NCBI RefSeq assembly: GCF_000321225.1
Contig: NW_004450276.1
Location: 6,480,801 to 6,544,800, forward strand
Source of the DNA: Odobenus rosmarus divergens
Taxonomy: Eukaryota > Chordata > Mammalia > Carnivora > Odobenidae
DNA length: 64,000 nt
Direction of reading: 5' to 3'
The stretch's first letter is position 1. Every line of letters begins with the position of its first letter. The notes beneath the pieces were generated by a model. It searched no databases. It saw nothing but the letters and a program-made list of their open reading frames with translations, and was not told the origin of the DNA. Made by a program: the position numbers and the translations under genes. Positions 11,371 to 24,300 of this stretch are shown here, one piece after another.

Positions 11371-12318
11371 TAACTGTCATTTCCTATTTTAATGTCTGTG
11401 TTGCCTGCTAGGTGCTTATTTTAGCCCCTGAAGCTAGGATGGTAGCCATGAAAAAATTCACAAATGCTTCTGAATGAGTAAAGAAAAGTAGATTCCCAAA
11501 ATGTAAAATTCAAATCAAGACAGGATGAGAACATTCTAAAATCGTAATTTAAAATCCTGAGCCCCGCTTTCAACGGTTTGGTCAAAAAACTTCCCCAGGT
11601 GACGAGGGTGGGTAACTGGGTGTATAGAGGTACCTTTCGTATAAGCAAATGTCGATTTGGGTCGGTTTCGATTGCCACACAGAAAGCTACTTCCCAAACT
11701 CTTAATCAAACTGATTCAAGTCGAATCTGTCTATAGTCTTGCATAATAAACCAAACGTGGTTCAAATATTACCTGCTGTCCAGTGACTCAGGAAAATATA
11801 AGATAATCTCCACATCCCTAATTCTTTAAGTCAAAAGCACTCTAATCCTATCTTAGAGCTGGAAAGGAGTCTGAAGCTCATCTGAGCCAACCTTTTCCAG
11901 GTGAAACTGAAGCTCAACACGCTCATTTTACAGGGGACCAACCAGGGCTCAGAGAGGCGTGGAAAGGACTGGAGCTCCCAGCCGCCAGTTAGGGGGAGAG
12001 GGGGGTTAGGACCCTGGCTACTGGGCTGTAGCTGCATCTGGATCCTAAGTAACCACACAGATGGCTGTGCTTTCAGGACTATGTTGCAAATGAACCATTT
12101 CTTTCAGCCACACTTAGAACTAACAGAACTACTTCATTGCCCAACAAAGAGTGTGGGGCAGCTAATCTGAGGAAGACAGCGGAGGCAGGAGACTTCTCAG
12201 ATCAGTTACGTGCTTCTCACTGGCATGGTGGAGGGGAGACGGAAGAATCGCAGTGGAAGGCAGGAGAGAAAGAGTGGACGTGAGGAGGGGACGGCGGTGG
12301 GAATATCAGGGTACTCAC

Positions 12319-12357
12319 CTTTTCCTTGTCGCTGGCTTCTCTAGCCACTGTAGAGCC
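12319..12357 (-). CDS. PIP4K2A: PIP4K2A exon 6 (39-bp micro-exon)
   Basis: This 39-bp exon encodes exactly 13 residues, [13 protein letters not shown] (214-226 by human numbering). It completes the DLKGS motif begun in exon 5, which is conserved in PIP kinases. The acceptor on the minus strand is TTTGTGTTTCAG and the donor is AAG followed by GTGAGT, both strong, as expected for so short an exon. Phase 0 at both ends means skipping would remove 13 residues without a frameshift, but would break the motif. The next coding segment (expected to start near KELPTLKDNDF) is not found in the remaining 12.3 kb. Confidence 0.95.
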
Positions 12358-15300
12358 CTGAAACACAAAGACCGTCATGAAAACACGCACATGGGAGGCA
12401 TCAGGCTTCACACCTGTAAGATATGCAAGTGTGCCCGGCCAGAGTGCAGAAATAAATGAGCACCCACTCCGCTCTGGAGCCGCGCCCTGAGTGAGCTCTG
12501 TCCCCTCCCTGGTCACAACTCCGCCCCGTGGGCACTCCCCGCTCTGTAGACATTCCTACCGGCTCGTCTCCAACCCTCTCCCTAGCTTGTCACCTGAGCT
12601 GGATTCTCCCTGGTTCTTGTCCCCCTGCTGGAAATCAGAAAACCTGACAATCACTTGAACAGTAACTTTTTTTTTAAATGATTTTTTTTTTTTTTTTAAA
12701 GAGAGAGAACATGAAATGGGCGGGGGAAGGGCAGAGGGAGAGGGAAGAGAGAGAATCTTAAGCAGGCTCCACACCCAGCACAGAGCCTGAACAGGGGCTT
12801 GATTTCACGACCCTGAGATCATGACCTGAGCCGAAACCAAGTGTCAGACGCTTAACCGACTGAGCCACCCAGGCGCCCTTTGAATGATAACTTATTAACG
12901 CCAGATCAAAACCATGCTCTGGGGGCACCTGGGTGGTTCAGTCTGTTAAGCGGCTGCCTTCGGCTCAGGTCGTGATCCCGGGGTCTTGGGATCAAGCCCC
13001 ACGTCCGGCTCCCTGCTCAGCGGAGAGCCTGTTTCTCCCTCTCCATCTGCCTGCCACTCTGCCTACTTGTGCGCTCTCTCTCTCTCTGTCAAATAAATAA
13101 ATAAAATCTTAAAAACAAAACAAAAAAAACCCCATGCTCTGCTTCTTGCCTCGATTGCCAGAAATGGTTGGTCTTATATCTTCAAAGGTGATGTGGGCTA
13201 CTCATGGCTGCAGTAGCCACTGGGGCATTAAATGCCTCCTTCCCCACATGACGTCTTCCACATGTGGGCCTGTCCTAGCCCTCCGCCTGCCCTTCTCCCC
13301 TGTTTCAGAGTTACTGATGGACATGTTGTCCTCCCTACTCTGAGTAAGACCCTGTGGATCCTTCCTGTCCCCTTTCACTCTGGGAATCCCTTCACACATA
13401 TTTACTTGCACCCCCTTTGTGCCAGGCCCTAGGCTGAGCATAAAGGTACCAAGGGGAAGAAAAGACAGTTCTTGATCTCTGCAGTTCTACTCTGCCGCAC
13501 TGGTTTGCAAAGCCACGCCTCGGAGCTCTGGGGCTGTCCGAGAAGACCCAAGCCCACCCAGATGCCAACGGGGGCGTGCGGTAGAGCTCAAGAAGAGAAA
13601 CTTCCCCTTGTTTGTGGAAGATGTTAACGCAAAAGAAAAGCTAGCTTGCAGATGGCCAGTGAATTCCTAGCGATGTAAATACAACAAGAACAATTTCTTC
13701 TTTGTGCTCCTCAGGGACTGCTGCAGTATCTCACACAGCAATGCCTGGCATTTCCCGAGTAAATGGTTGGAGAAGGATCACGACCACTTCACTGCTCTCC
13801 CTTCCCCCGTGGCGCTGGCCACCCAGGCAAGGCCAGGTCAGCAGTGACGCGATTCTCCGACCACCTCTTATATCGGCGTTTATTGCCCTGGAAGCTGTGC
13901 ATTAGAGGACTGTGGAGAGTCCCCCTCCCCTGCCCTGGATCAAAGCTGCATCCCCCTGGTGGTCAGCATTCCCAGGTTGGCGGACGTCAGAGAAGCTGCT
14001 ATCAGCCCATGGGAAATGCTCCGAGTTTCTGGGGGAGCATCGGAGGAGCACAAAGCTGACCCACTAAATGATGAGCGACAATGTGAATTGTTCGTGAAGG
14101 AAAACGTGTGGTCCCGCTGCACAAACCCAGCAGCTACCACTTGTAATGGTCTGTTTTCCTGGTTTTTTTTTTTTTTTTTAGGGATTCTTGAATACAGACC
14201 ACAAAGAGCTGAGCTTCCTTTACACACTGATTTCTAACAAAGAATGTTCCCAAATTAAAAACAAAAAACAAAAAACAAAAAAACACGGGATATTTGCAAT
14301 ATTTGAGCACTGTCTATGCTCCTGGTCAGAGGAAGAAACTACTTATTCCTCTTTGTATCTTTAGCCAAGTTTCTGGTCTGTGTATGTGTGTGTGTGTGTT
14401 TTCCCTCCTGCAGTAAAATTTACCCTGCTTCTGATTCTTGGTGAAGCTTCATCTCTATGTAAATGCAGATCATTAGCCTGGGAGAGGGGGGGAACTCACC
14501 CAAATTTAAATGAATTCAAAATAAAAACTCAAACAGAAGTAGAAAATAAGGTTAGTAAGTCAAGGCCAAGAGTTTGAGCCATGAAATGATGCCAGATGTC
14601 CAGGTTCCATCACAACCGAAAGTACTGGCAAGAAGAGAATTTATTCTACAAGCTAAAAAAGGGAGATGAAATTAAGGAAGTCTGAGGCAAATTAAAACTA
14701 TAATATCCAGTCTAGAAGTATAATTTACATCAAGATATGTTTACTAGATGCTTCCTTGAACGAGGCACTATCTTAGGGGAATAGAAAAATAAAACGGACC
14801 AAAAATTTGCCCTTAAGGCACTTACTAGTAGGATGGATGAGTCACAACCAAAATTCACTGGCCAATTCCCATATGCTACACATTATGCCGGACGTGACAG
14901 ACGTGTGTGTGTGTGTGCGCACGTGCGTGTGTGTAATCAAACCCTCATAACAACCCAGCAAAGGTAGGTATAATTATAACTGTTTTACAGATGAAGAAAC
15001 GGAGATTCAATAAAAGTTCAGCAACCCACGCATAGCTAACAAATGATAAAACCAGGACAGGAGGCTTCAGAGGTCACTCTGGCTTACTCTATAGGGGAGT
15101 CAGACCCATGAACAAAGTCCCGTAATGCTCCACAGCGTCCTTCCTCTAGGCAGCACTGCAAAGGTTGCTGAGTGAGAGAGATGATCCAAGAGCCCTGGAG
15201 AGTGGCTGGGATTTCGACCAGGGCCATTCCAGGTGACAAAACTGCCTCAACTTGGAGGCAGAACAGAGCAAGGCTGTATTTGGGAAGCTTATACAGTTTA

Positions 15301-18300
15301 TCTGAACTCCAGAGGGTAGAAGATAAGCCTAAACCATTTTCCCTCCCTTAGACTAGCATTTCTCAAAGTGTGCTCAGCATCCTGGGGTCCCAAGACCCTT
15401 TCAGGGCTCTGCAAAGTCAAAACCATCTTTCTAATAATATTGAGACATGATTGGCCTTTTTCACTGTCTTGGTATTTGCATGGATGTTACAAAAACAATC
15501 GTGGGCAAAACTGTTGGCAGCTTAGCACAAATCCAGTGGCACCGAATGGTACTAATAGAGTTTCTCATAAAATACATACAAAATATACATTATATATATG
15601 TCTAAAAATGTCCTTGATGAAGCAATGAAATTAGTAAATCTTGACCATGGAGTACACATTTCTTCAATATTCTTTGTGGGAATACGTATAAAACACTTCT
15701 GTTTGTGAAGAAGGAATGTTTTAAGAAGTCATTTTTGTGATGATTTGAGTTACGAGCTCAACTAGCCGCTTTTTTCATTAAAACATTTTTACCTGAAAGA
15801 ACAACTGGCAATCTCTTTATTCAGATCCGGGCGTTTGGTAGATATTTGCTCAAAGAATAAAGCTGTGGGGCTCAGCTGCGTGCTGGCGTTTCACCAAAAA
15901 CAACGCACAGGGCTTGTTGCCAATGGTAAAATTTGAGCTTTGAAGTGGAAATCAGAGTTTTAAAAAACTTATATCCACCACCATGAGCATGACAGCTTCT
16001 CAATACTTAAAGACTTCTCTTATGAGACTTGTGGTGATGTTAATGTGACTTCTCGATATTGCATAATGAGTCAATATTTGGAAGACCCCATAACTCAGTG
16101 ACTGCATCTGTTTCAAATTTAAAGCATGCAAACAGACCAGTGGGTTTTAATGAAATAAATACAGAAAGTTCACTGATGTGATTTCTGATCCCACATTGTA
16201 ACTAAGCTTTGAGAAATTACCTTTTGTCAGGTTTTGGTAGAATATCAAAGAACAGTATCCACAAACATCTAAAAAGTTATTAAAACACCCACCCTCCCAT
16301 TTTCCAACTATGTATCTGTGTTAAGGTCTGACTTTCTTCATACACGTCAATCAAGTAACATCGCAAGAGACAGCACAACCAGATAGGACATTCCAACTAT
16401 TTCATATTAAATTAGATATTAGGGAGATCTGCAAAAATGTAAAGGAAAAAGAAAAGGTCACCTGTCTCAATTTTTTGATTTGTAAGATACAGCTATTTTT
16501 CATGAAAATATGCTAACATGTAATGGTTTTTTTAAATTATAAATAAAGTAAGCATTTAAAAATTTCTTATTTTAATCTCTAACATTGTAAATAGCAGTAT
16601 ATACAACCCGAAAGCTTTTGACAGTCCTCTTTTTAAAAAATTTTAATTTCATTATAATCAGCATACAATGTCACATTAGTTTCAGGTGTACAATATAGTG
16701 ATTCAACAATTCTATACATTACTTAGTGCTCATCATAAGTGTGCTCCTAATCCCCATCACCTGTTTCAGCCAACCCCTTCCTCCTCCCCTCTGATAACCG
16801 TCAGTTTGTCTCTATACTTAAGAGTCTGGGGTTTTTTTGGTCTCTTTTTAAATTTGTTCATTTGTTTTGTTTTTTAAATTCCACATGAGTGAAATGATAT
16901 GGTATTTGTCTTTCTCTGACTGACTTACTTCACCTAGCTACCCTCTAAATCCATCCACAGTGTTATAAATGGCAAGATTTCATTCCTTTTAATGGCTGCA
17001 TAATATTCCATTGTATATGTATACCACATCTTCTTTATCCATTCATCTATCAAAGGACACTTGGGTTGCTTCCATAATTCGGCTATTGTAAATAACGCTG
17101 CAATAAACATAGGGGCGTGTATGTCTTTTCAAATTAGTGTCTTTTTATTCTTTGGGTAAATACCCAGTAGTGGAATTACTAGATCATATGGCAATTCTAT
17201 TTTTAATTTTTTGAGGAACTTCCATACTGTTTTCCACAGTGGCTGTACCGGGGGTCCTCTTTTAAGAGTGAAGGAGTCTGAGATCAAAAAATTTGAGATC
17301 TACTGGCAAAGACCAAAGGGTGGCAATCTTTTTCTGAATGGGTCAGCTGGTAAATGTTTTAGATTTTGTGGTTCAGAACAGTCTCTGTGGCTCAGCTGCT
17401 TGGGCAACTGCCTTAGGCTCAGGACATGATCCTGGGGTCCTGGGATCGAGTCCCACATCGGGCTTCCCTTGCTCTGTGGGGAGCCTGCTTCTCTCTCTCC
17501 CTCTACCTGCCACTCCCCCTGCTTGTGCTCTCTATCTCTCTCTCTGTCAAATAAAGAAATAAAATCTTTAAAAAAAAAAAAAAAGAACAGTCTCTGTGGT
17601 AGTATTCAACTCTGCCATTATAGTACAAAAGCAACCACACGTGATGCAGAAACACTGGCCATGGCAGTGTTCCAATAAAACTTTATTTACAGGGCGCCTG
17701 GGTGGCTCAGTTGGTTAAGCAACTGCCTTAGGCTCAGGTCATGATCCTGGAGTCCTGGGATCGAGCCCCGCATCGGGCTCCCTGCTCAGCTGGGAGTCTG
17801 CTTCTCCCTCTGACCCTCCCCCCTCTCATGTGCTCTCTCTCTCTCATTCTCTCTGTCTCAAATAAATAAATAAAATCTTTAAAAAAAACATTAAAAAAAC
17901 AAATAAAAAAAATAAAAAAACAACTTTATTTACAAAAATGGCCAAGCTGGATTTGCCATGCAGGCAGGTCACAGATTGCCAGCTCCCAACTTGGACATCC
18001 TCCCCCAAAGTCAGTGATCCAAAGAGTCAGCTCAACTCACTCCCCTCAGAATTCCCGTGGCGTGCCTCTCACCCAAGGTCTTTGTAATAGCCGGTCTCGG
18101 GGCCTGTGTCTTCTGCCAGGAATGCCCTTCCCTCAGCTCATGCTCTCTTCCTTTGGGTCTGCTGCAATGTCATCTTTCCAGTGAAACCTTCCCTGACACC
18201 CTGTTTAAGCTGTATCCCTCCCCCATTCTTCCCCATCTTTACTTCTATCCATAGCACTTACCACTTCTTAACTATGCTATAGGATTTACTCACTACCTTT

Positions 18301-21300
18301 ACTTATTGTCTGTCTGTAACCACCACAATGGCAGCTCCTTGAGCGCAGGTCTGGTCCATTTTGTTCATCGAGCTGGTGTTCAATAAATAACTCCTTGAAA
18401 ATCAGACGTGATACCTCCTAACATGCGCAAAAGTCTTCTGGTAAAGCCAGCAAGCGATCCTTGCTTCACTTGCAGGCGAGCACTGCTAGTTTAGTTGCCT
18501 GGTGGCTTTAAGCTCTGAGCACCTCCTAAGTGTTTAGCATGATCAATTACAACATTTGTCTACTTAATAAACATGAACAAAAATCTCACCTTTAAGTCGT
18601 ATTTCCTATATACAGATAAACGGTGGCTGAACACATTTCTTGTAACAATCACGTAGATTTCAACTCCATCGACATTAAGCCGGTACATGCCCAAGAACTG
18701 GGGAAGAAGGGTGATCCCATGACATTCTACTATATACTGCAGAGGAGAGAGGAAAAGGAACACATTATGTAATCAAAATGTGCTCATTCAGATGTAAAAT
18801 ATAACTCTTCTACCTTTGTGTTTAGACAAAGTGAAACCCTCCAACTACTAAGGTCCTATTTATAGAAAATGACCGTGTTTATACTGCCTGACCAGGATCT
18901 GAGATCACCATGTATACACAGATAAGAAAACTCAACTTATTCTCCAAAGAGATATTTTTTCCTAACATCCCAAACTAATTTATAAAGTCAAAACTTGGAT
19001 ATAACAGTGTTAGATGAGACGGCAAGTGATTGGTCCATTTGCTAATTCCTCTAAAGGGAAATCACACCCTACCGAGGGCCTCCCCCTTCCTTCCCAGAAG
19101 CCTGGGGTGATGACTCTGTGAGGTTGAGGGAGAGTCACTTGGCCGCTAAGATCAGCTCTTTTAATAGTGTCGTGAAAGTATAGCATTGAAGCTGTGATTA
19201 AAGAGGAAACTGTGGAGAGAGCTGAGTGTTAGAAGCTGGGACAGTCATCTCTAGTCCTAGCTTTTGTTTCTCACCCACCACACTAATGCGCTGAGCTACT
19301 GCGCCCACCAGAGCAGCAGCATGAAGGGAAAGTGCCACGCTACCCCAGAGTACTTGCTCCTGCTCTCCGGACAGACAGAGGTACTCTGGCTCCCATGTTT
19401 GATTTCATCAAGGCCGCTGGACAAGTTCCAGCTTTGACACCATTTCTGATTACAGTTGCAAAAACACAACATGAGTCTCGAGGTATTGATGACCATCCTC
19501 TAAAGGGCCACAAGGGGGAGACACATCTCCTTTGAAAGCTGATATTTTTTAAAATGGGTCCCACTGTACTCTCCAAAGGAAAGTTGGGTTTTAACTGAGG
19601 GTTCTAGAGGGGAGGGGGGTGGGGGGATGGGTTAGCCTGGTGATGGGTATTAAAGAGGGCACATTCTGCGTGGAGCACTGGGTGTTATGCACAAACAATG
19701 AATCATGAAACACTACATCAAAAACTAATGATGTAATGTATGGTGGTTAACATAACAATGAAAAAATTATTAAAAAAAAAATGAAAGGGGAAAGGATATT
19801 TCAAAAGAGCTCTTTTTTTGTCCTTGACAGGTGTGTGAAACTTCTAGGATAATGAATAGCATGAGTAGCATGATTTCAAAATTGTAAAAATTGTTAAAAT
19901 CATACACATTGTGCATATTTATAGGGAGAAGACTGGAAGAATGGTCACCAAGTGGTAATGGTAGAATTTGGGGTAACTTTGCTTTCTCCCCCCTCTTTTT
20001 GTAAATTATGCTGCTTGAATTTTTCCATTTTACAATGAGCATTTTATAAAAATAAAAATAAAATGCCCTTTCAAACTTTTTAGTGGCAAGCACTGTCAGT
20101 AATCAACTCTGATAATATTTAACCATCTTAAAGGTCAAAAAAAGCCTTTAGTTTTTGTCATTAAAGACGAACAGCATCAGTACATGAGTTTGATATTTGT
20201 CACCCAGAGTGTTGGCAGGTTTTAAAGATGCTCTTGCTCTTTTCTATCATACTGACCATAACTGAGCTACACATTTTAATTTGATATATTTCCTGAGTAG
20301 AGTTTCACCTCAATTTGTTCTTCCTTTGAAGTCAGATCAGTGGAACATTTTCTATTTCTCTCCTTTCAAAAAAACAGTAAATTAACGTGAGATTTACAAA
20401 TACAAAATGGGCAGTGAAGAGGTGTTGGTTGAAAACAAAACCTCTCACATCTGATCTAAAGAAATAAAAAGGGCTGTTGTCCCTCACCTCTGAAGAAAGA
20501 TGGTTGGGTGAGCCTTAAAAACATGGAGACTATGGGGGTCTACACTGTGTGAACACGGTAGAAGGAACGTAGGTTTGTGAGCTGGAAAGAATGCATATGC
20601 ATCCCGGTGCCTCCATTTACCAGCTGTGGGATCTTGGGCAAGTTACTAGATCACTCTTCATTTTAGTTTCATTTTCTGGAAAATGAGCACCATAATTCCT
20701 ACCAGCAAGGAAAGCTGTTGTGAGGATTAGTATGTCAAAATACTTCACGCCATGCCTGTGCACCGTACTACATCCTTCCTCCCTCTGCAGAGGACAGTGA
20801 TAATAGTTAACAATTATTTTCTTTCAAAACTCTCAAAGAAACTTCAGTGTTACATGCATCTGCTTGGTCCTCCGAACTCAGAAACGCGGACTGGCGTCCA
20901 CTCCGAGGCAGGCTCTGTGTAGGTATTTTGGAGGCTCACAGGACATGCATGTCTGTCCCCTGCTCCGGGGGTGGGGGGTACACCGCTGCTCAACCCCCCT
21001 TTGTGCTCGGATTATTCTCATCTTGGCCTATCTTTTACAAGTCCTGGCAGCAGGGTAAGTCTTTTTGATCAAAATCTCTGTACCAAGCCACAGAGCGCCT
21101 TGGAACAGAGTAGATACTATTATTCAGGTAATGAAAACGATAAAGAAACTTTCTGCACCCTATACAGGAAATCATCGACAAGGTTTTTTTTCTCCCCACA
21201 GAAAAACACCACGTGGATTACATTCTACAACTCCCCTATCTTTAAGACTAAATAAATTACTGCATATAAAAATGAGATCAATTTAATCTGCATCTCCAAG

Positions 21301-24300
21301 TTTCTACATGCGCTGCTTCTCAAAGGCCTGGCTCATCGATGAGGCTCTTTGACGAACACCTTGAAAAGTACAGATTTAATAGACTTAAGCTCCTGTGTTT
21401 ATAAATATGGACCAGACCACAACCTATATTCAAGCCTATCCTATTAGATTCCAGTACTGGTGAGCAACACAGTTGCTGCCAAAGGCTTAGAAAGCATTTA
21501 TGGGTCAAAACGTTGCAGAAGAGAAAATCCCACCCATTGACAGAATTTCTGGGGAGGGGCTCCGGGGAAAGATGAGACGGTTTCATTACAGGAGAGGGAC
21601 ATTCCAGTGGCTCTGGCAACGCCAAGCTGGGGGGCCGCTGTTCTAGCGTGGTGCGTCACTGCCTGGGGCGCTGGTACAGAGGCCCAGATGTTCATCCTCT
21701 TGGGTTCTTCACCAGCTGACCCCGGAAGTGCTGCACACAAACTCTGACCCCAGTGGTCACATCTGCAAAGCACACACGAACTACCAGGGTAATCCCACAT
21801 CCAGGGCGACTGCAAATTCATGGCCAGAGCTTTAGCTGGGCCCTTTGCACAGCTCAGGCACATCACGCGGCTAGGAGCCCTATTGGTCCAGCTCCACATT
21901 TACGAGCTGTGTATCCCTCGGCCAATTATTCAACCTCTCTGTGCCTCTGCATTTGAAGAAGAGGAGTAATGACAGTAATGAGGGCATAGGGTTTCTGTGA
22001 AGAAACCCTATGAATGTGAATGTGAAGACCTTTGGGGAAAAAAGGACTGCAGGGGACTGACTGCCCATGACTCGAGCTGGAACAAGATGAAACCAAGACC
22101 CTGGGGTGAGGGGTGGGAAAGGAAGCAGGGAGGGAGGGAGGGAGACTTCCTAGAGCACCTGATGTATCCCTAAAAGGCTGAGAAATGAATTTTATTTAAA
22201 ATGCATGATGGGAATTCTCAATTTCAATGAACCTCCACAAAGACTTTCCAAAAATGAATAGTTTTGTGAATGTATGTATCTGCTGATAAAGTGAGGGGTA
22301 ATGTTCTTGTAAATATGAAAGAGACACTAAAAAAATTGTATTTCTCTCTCATGTTACTTTTAGGATCAGAACTCAGCACTTTCCTTTCAGGAATTTACAC
22401 ATCATTGACAAATTTACAAAACAACTTGTACATAAATGCTTCCAAAATAAGAAGAAAGGGGTGTATTGCGAGCACTACAATATCATGCCATTCTTCAATA
22501 ACCAATCATGTGGGAGGTGCACCCTCTTTTTTTTGAATATTGAAAAACATCCTCAGCATCTCTTAATTTCTTTTTTAACATTGTTGATTCGATCACAAGA
22601 TAATCTAAGGAATCTTTGCTTCCTCCCTTCTACATGCTTAATTTCCAGACTACAAGAATGAAGAAATAACAATTTAATCCTGAGGATGACTCCTTAAGAA
22701 AGGTCTAAGTATTTCTTTCACTTTCAACCACTGTCTTGATGTGACTACAAGGCAGGCCTTCCCTACTGGCAAAGGACATAGACACATGGGTGTTCCCCAC
22801 CAGCTATATTAATATCTCAGTCTCCAGATTCAGCAGGTACAGTGCCTACAGTAGCCTGGTAGACTCCTTTCTAGAAGTCAGATGAGTTTGCAACTTCTGT
22901 TCTCTGCCACTCTGAGGTCCGGAGGGAGATAACGCCACAAATGGACCAAACACTTGGCAATGCTGATCATCCATGTGTGGCTCAGAAATTAAGAGCGCAC
23001 ATCAGGCAAGAGAGAAGAGAGAGGATTCTTTTATGAGAGCATGGGCTGCATATGTACAGTCCTGGAGAGTGTGCCTTTCAGTGGCTTCTCGAACGTGGCA
23101 TTTTCCCGACACATTCCTACCTGTGGCATAACGCTGGCTCTCTCTGTCACCTGCAGCCAAGCTTTTCTCTCACATCAAAGAGAAGCTCGGTCTGGTGCCT
23201 GGACCGGTGGCTTTCAAATGCTTGCAATTCCACGATGACACTGAGTTTTCATCTGAATAGGTACTGAATATTTACTCCCCAATTTTAAAAGAGTGAACTT
23301 GATTATCATCAATTCTTATTATGCTTGCTATATGAAGCTAAAACACTCAGTTATTCTTGGGGTCAGCGTCCATACTCTCAGTGTTAAACTCACTGTATTA
23401 CCTACATTTAAATTTATTTTTAAATATTGTTTTTATTATTTTTCACTTTTGTACTTAATTGGCTGGATACCTCAAGTCACCTGTTACTCATCATGGAGTG
23501 GTTTCTGTTTTTTTCAAGAGTACTCTCAGAAACTTTTATTTGCTTGCAGTGTTTCTGTCTGAAACCTATGCTTCCAACACTAACAGTTTTTACTTCCTTC
23601 TGTCTTCTTTTAAAAAAGGTACTTGTAAATGATTCCATGGTACAATCAATAAAACCAAATTTTATCTCTTCGTAAGTCTTCCTTAGAACTTTTTCCTACA
23701 TAGCCATGGGTTTGTTAGAACTGTCATACCACAATAAATTAACACGGTGAAATCAGAATTTTTAAGACATATACAATGAAACAGCCATAAGATCTGTTTC
23801 CTTCGCTCTTAGGCGCTCAACAAGAATAACAAGTATTATGAATCCCCGCTTTGTTGCTCTTCTCATGCAAAATGAAATGCCATTAAAAGATTCACAGCTG
23901 ACTGAAGGGTTCAGCAGAGAGGATTCTAAGTGATGTACTGCAACGGATAAATATTTATATCTCCGCGTGAGAGTGTGAGCCTGGGCTCTGGCTTTTGGAA
24001 ATTGCTGTTATTATCATGTTTCACTCATTTTTTTTAGAGGCTTGAAGTGACAATTTAATACAGCATCAAATTAATACTTCAATGTAAAGTCTTGTTTCAT
24101 TTAATGTTTTTGAAAGGTTAAATTATCTGTAATCCTTATTGTGCCTCTGGCTATGTTTATAGATCACTGACAACATGAAAGAAAAGAAAAGAAAAGAAAG
24201 AAAGACAGCCTGAAATTAAGGATTGCTTTGTTTTAGAATGACCAAACAAATAAAGAAATCCAAACTTAACTTGAATTAGTGTTTTGGGAAAATGGTCTTT

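Larger units (their letters stand above)
1..12318 (-). other. PIP4K2A: PIP4K2A intron 6, 3' part missing
   Basis: This is non-coding sequence downstream of exon 6. Recognisable content: MIR-like SINEs near 615-845, 2295-2470 and 9160-9385; an L1 3' end at 1085-1300; paired 245-bp repeats at 3096-3337 and 7886-8131; carnivore SINEs at 5317-5484 and 6110-6305; the minisatellite at 7101-7325; and L2 sequence at 10745-11370. Nothing recognisable is seen in 3340-5290 (AT-rich), 5510-6090, 6320-7060 apart from a G-run at 6773-6786, 7330-7880, 8135-9150, 9390-10740 or 11380-11840. Confidence 0.85.
17305..17990 (+). mobile_element. hAT non-autonomous element relic carrying two SINEs
   Basis: Three segments read together: GGTGGCAATCTTTTTCTG with TTTTAGATTTTGTGG before the first SINE; TCAACTCTGCCATTATAG and GTTCCAATAAAACTTTATTT between the SINEs; and GCTGGATTTGCCATG with ATTGCCAGCTC after the second. 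This is the well-known mammalian Charlie-type MITE consensus (MER58-like). I am sure of the superfamily but not the subfamily name. Confidence 0.7.
12358..18589 (-). other. PIP4K2A: PIP4K2A intron 5 (6232 bp)
   Basis: The intron is bounded by exon 5 and exon 6 with GTGAGA and TTTCAG ends. Going up in coordinates it contains an opposed pair of carnivore SINEs (12682-13130), a stretch with no recognised feature (13140-14870), a MIR-like SINE (14875-15065), a decayed hAT-Charlie transposon with an L1 inside it (15352-17304), a hAT non-autonomous relic carrying two SINEs (17305-17990), and an L2 3' end (18060-18400). Much of the intron is old transposon debris. Confidence 0.9.

Noticed and set aside
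1..12318. Search for the next PIP4K2A exon (after DKEK)
   Set aside because: No reverse-complement match to the expected KELPTLKDNDF, MDYSLLVG or C-terminal segments was seen, so the remaining exons are placed outside the window.
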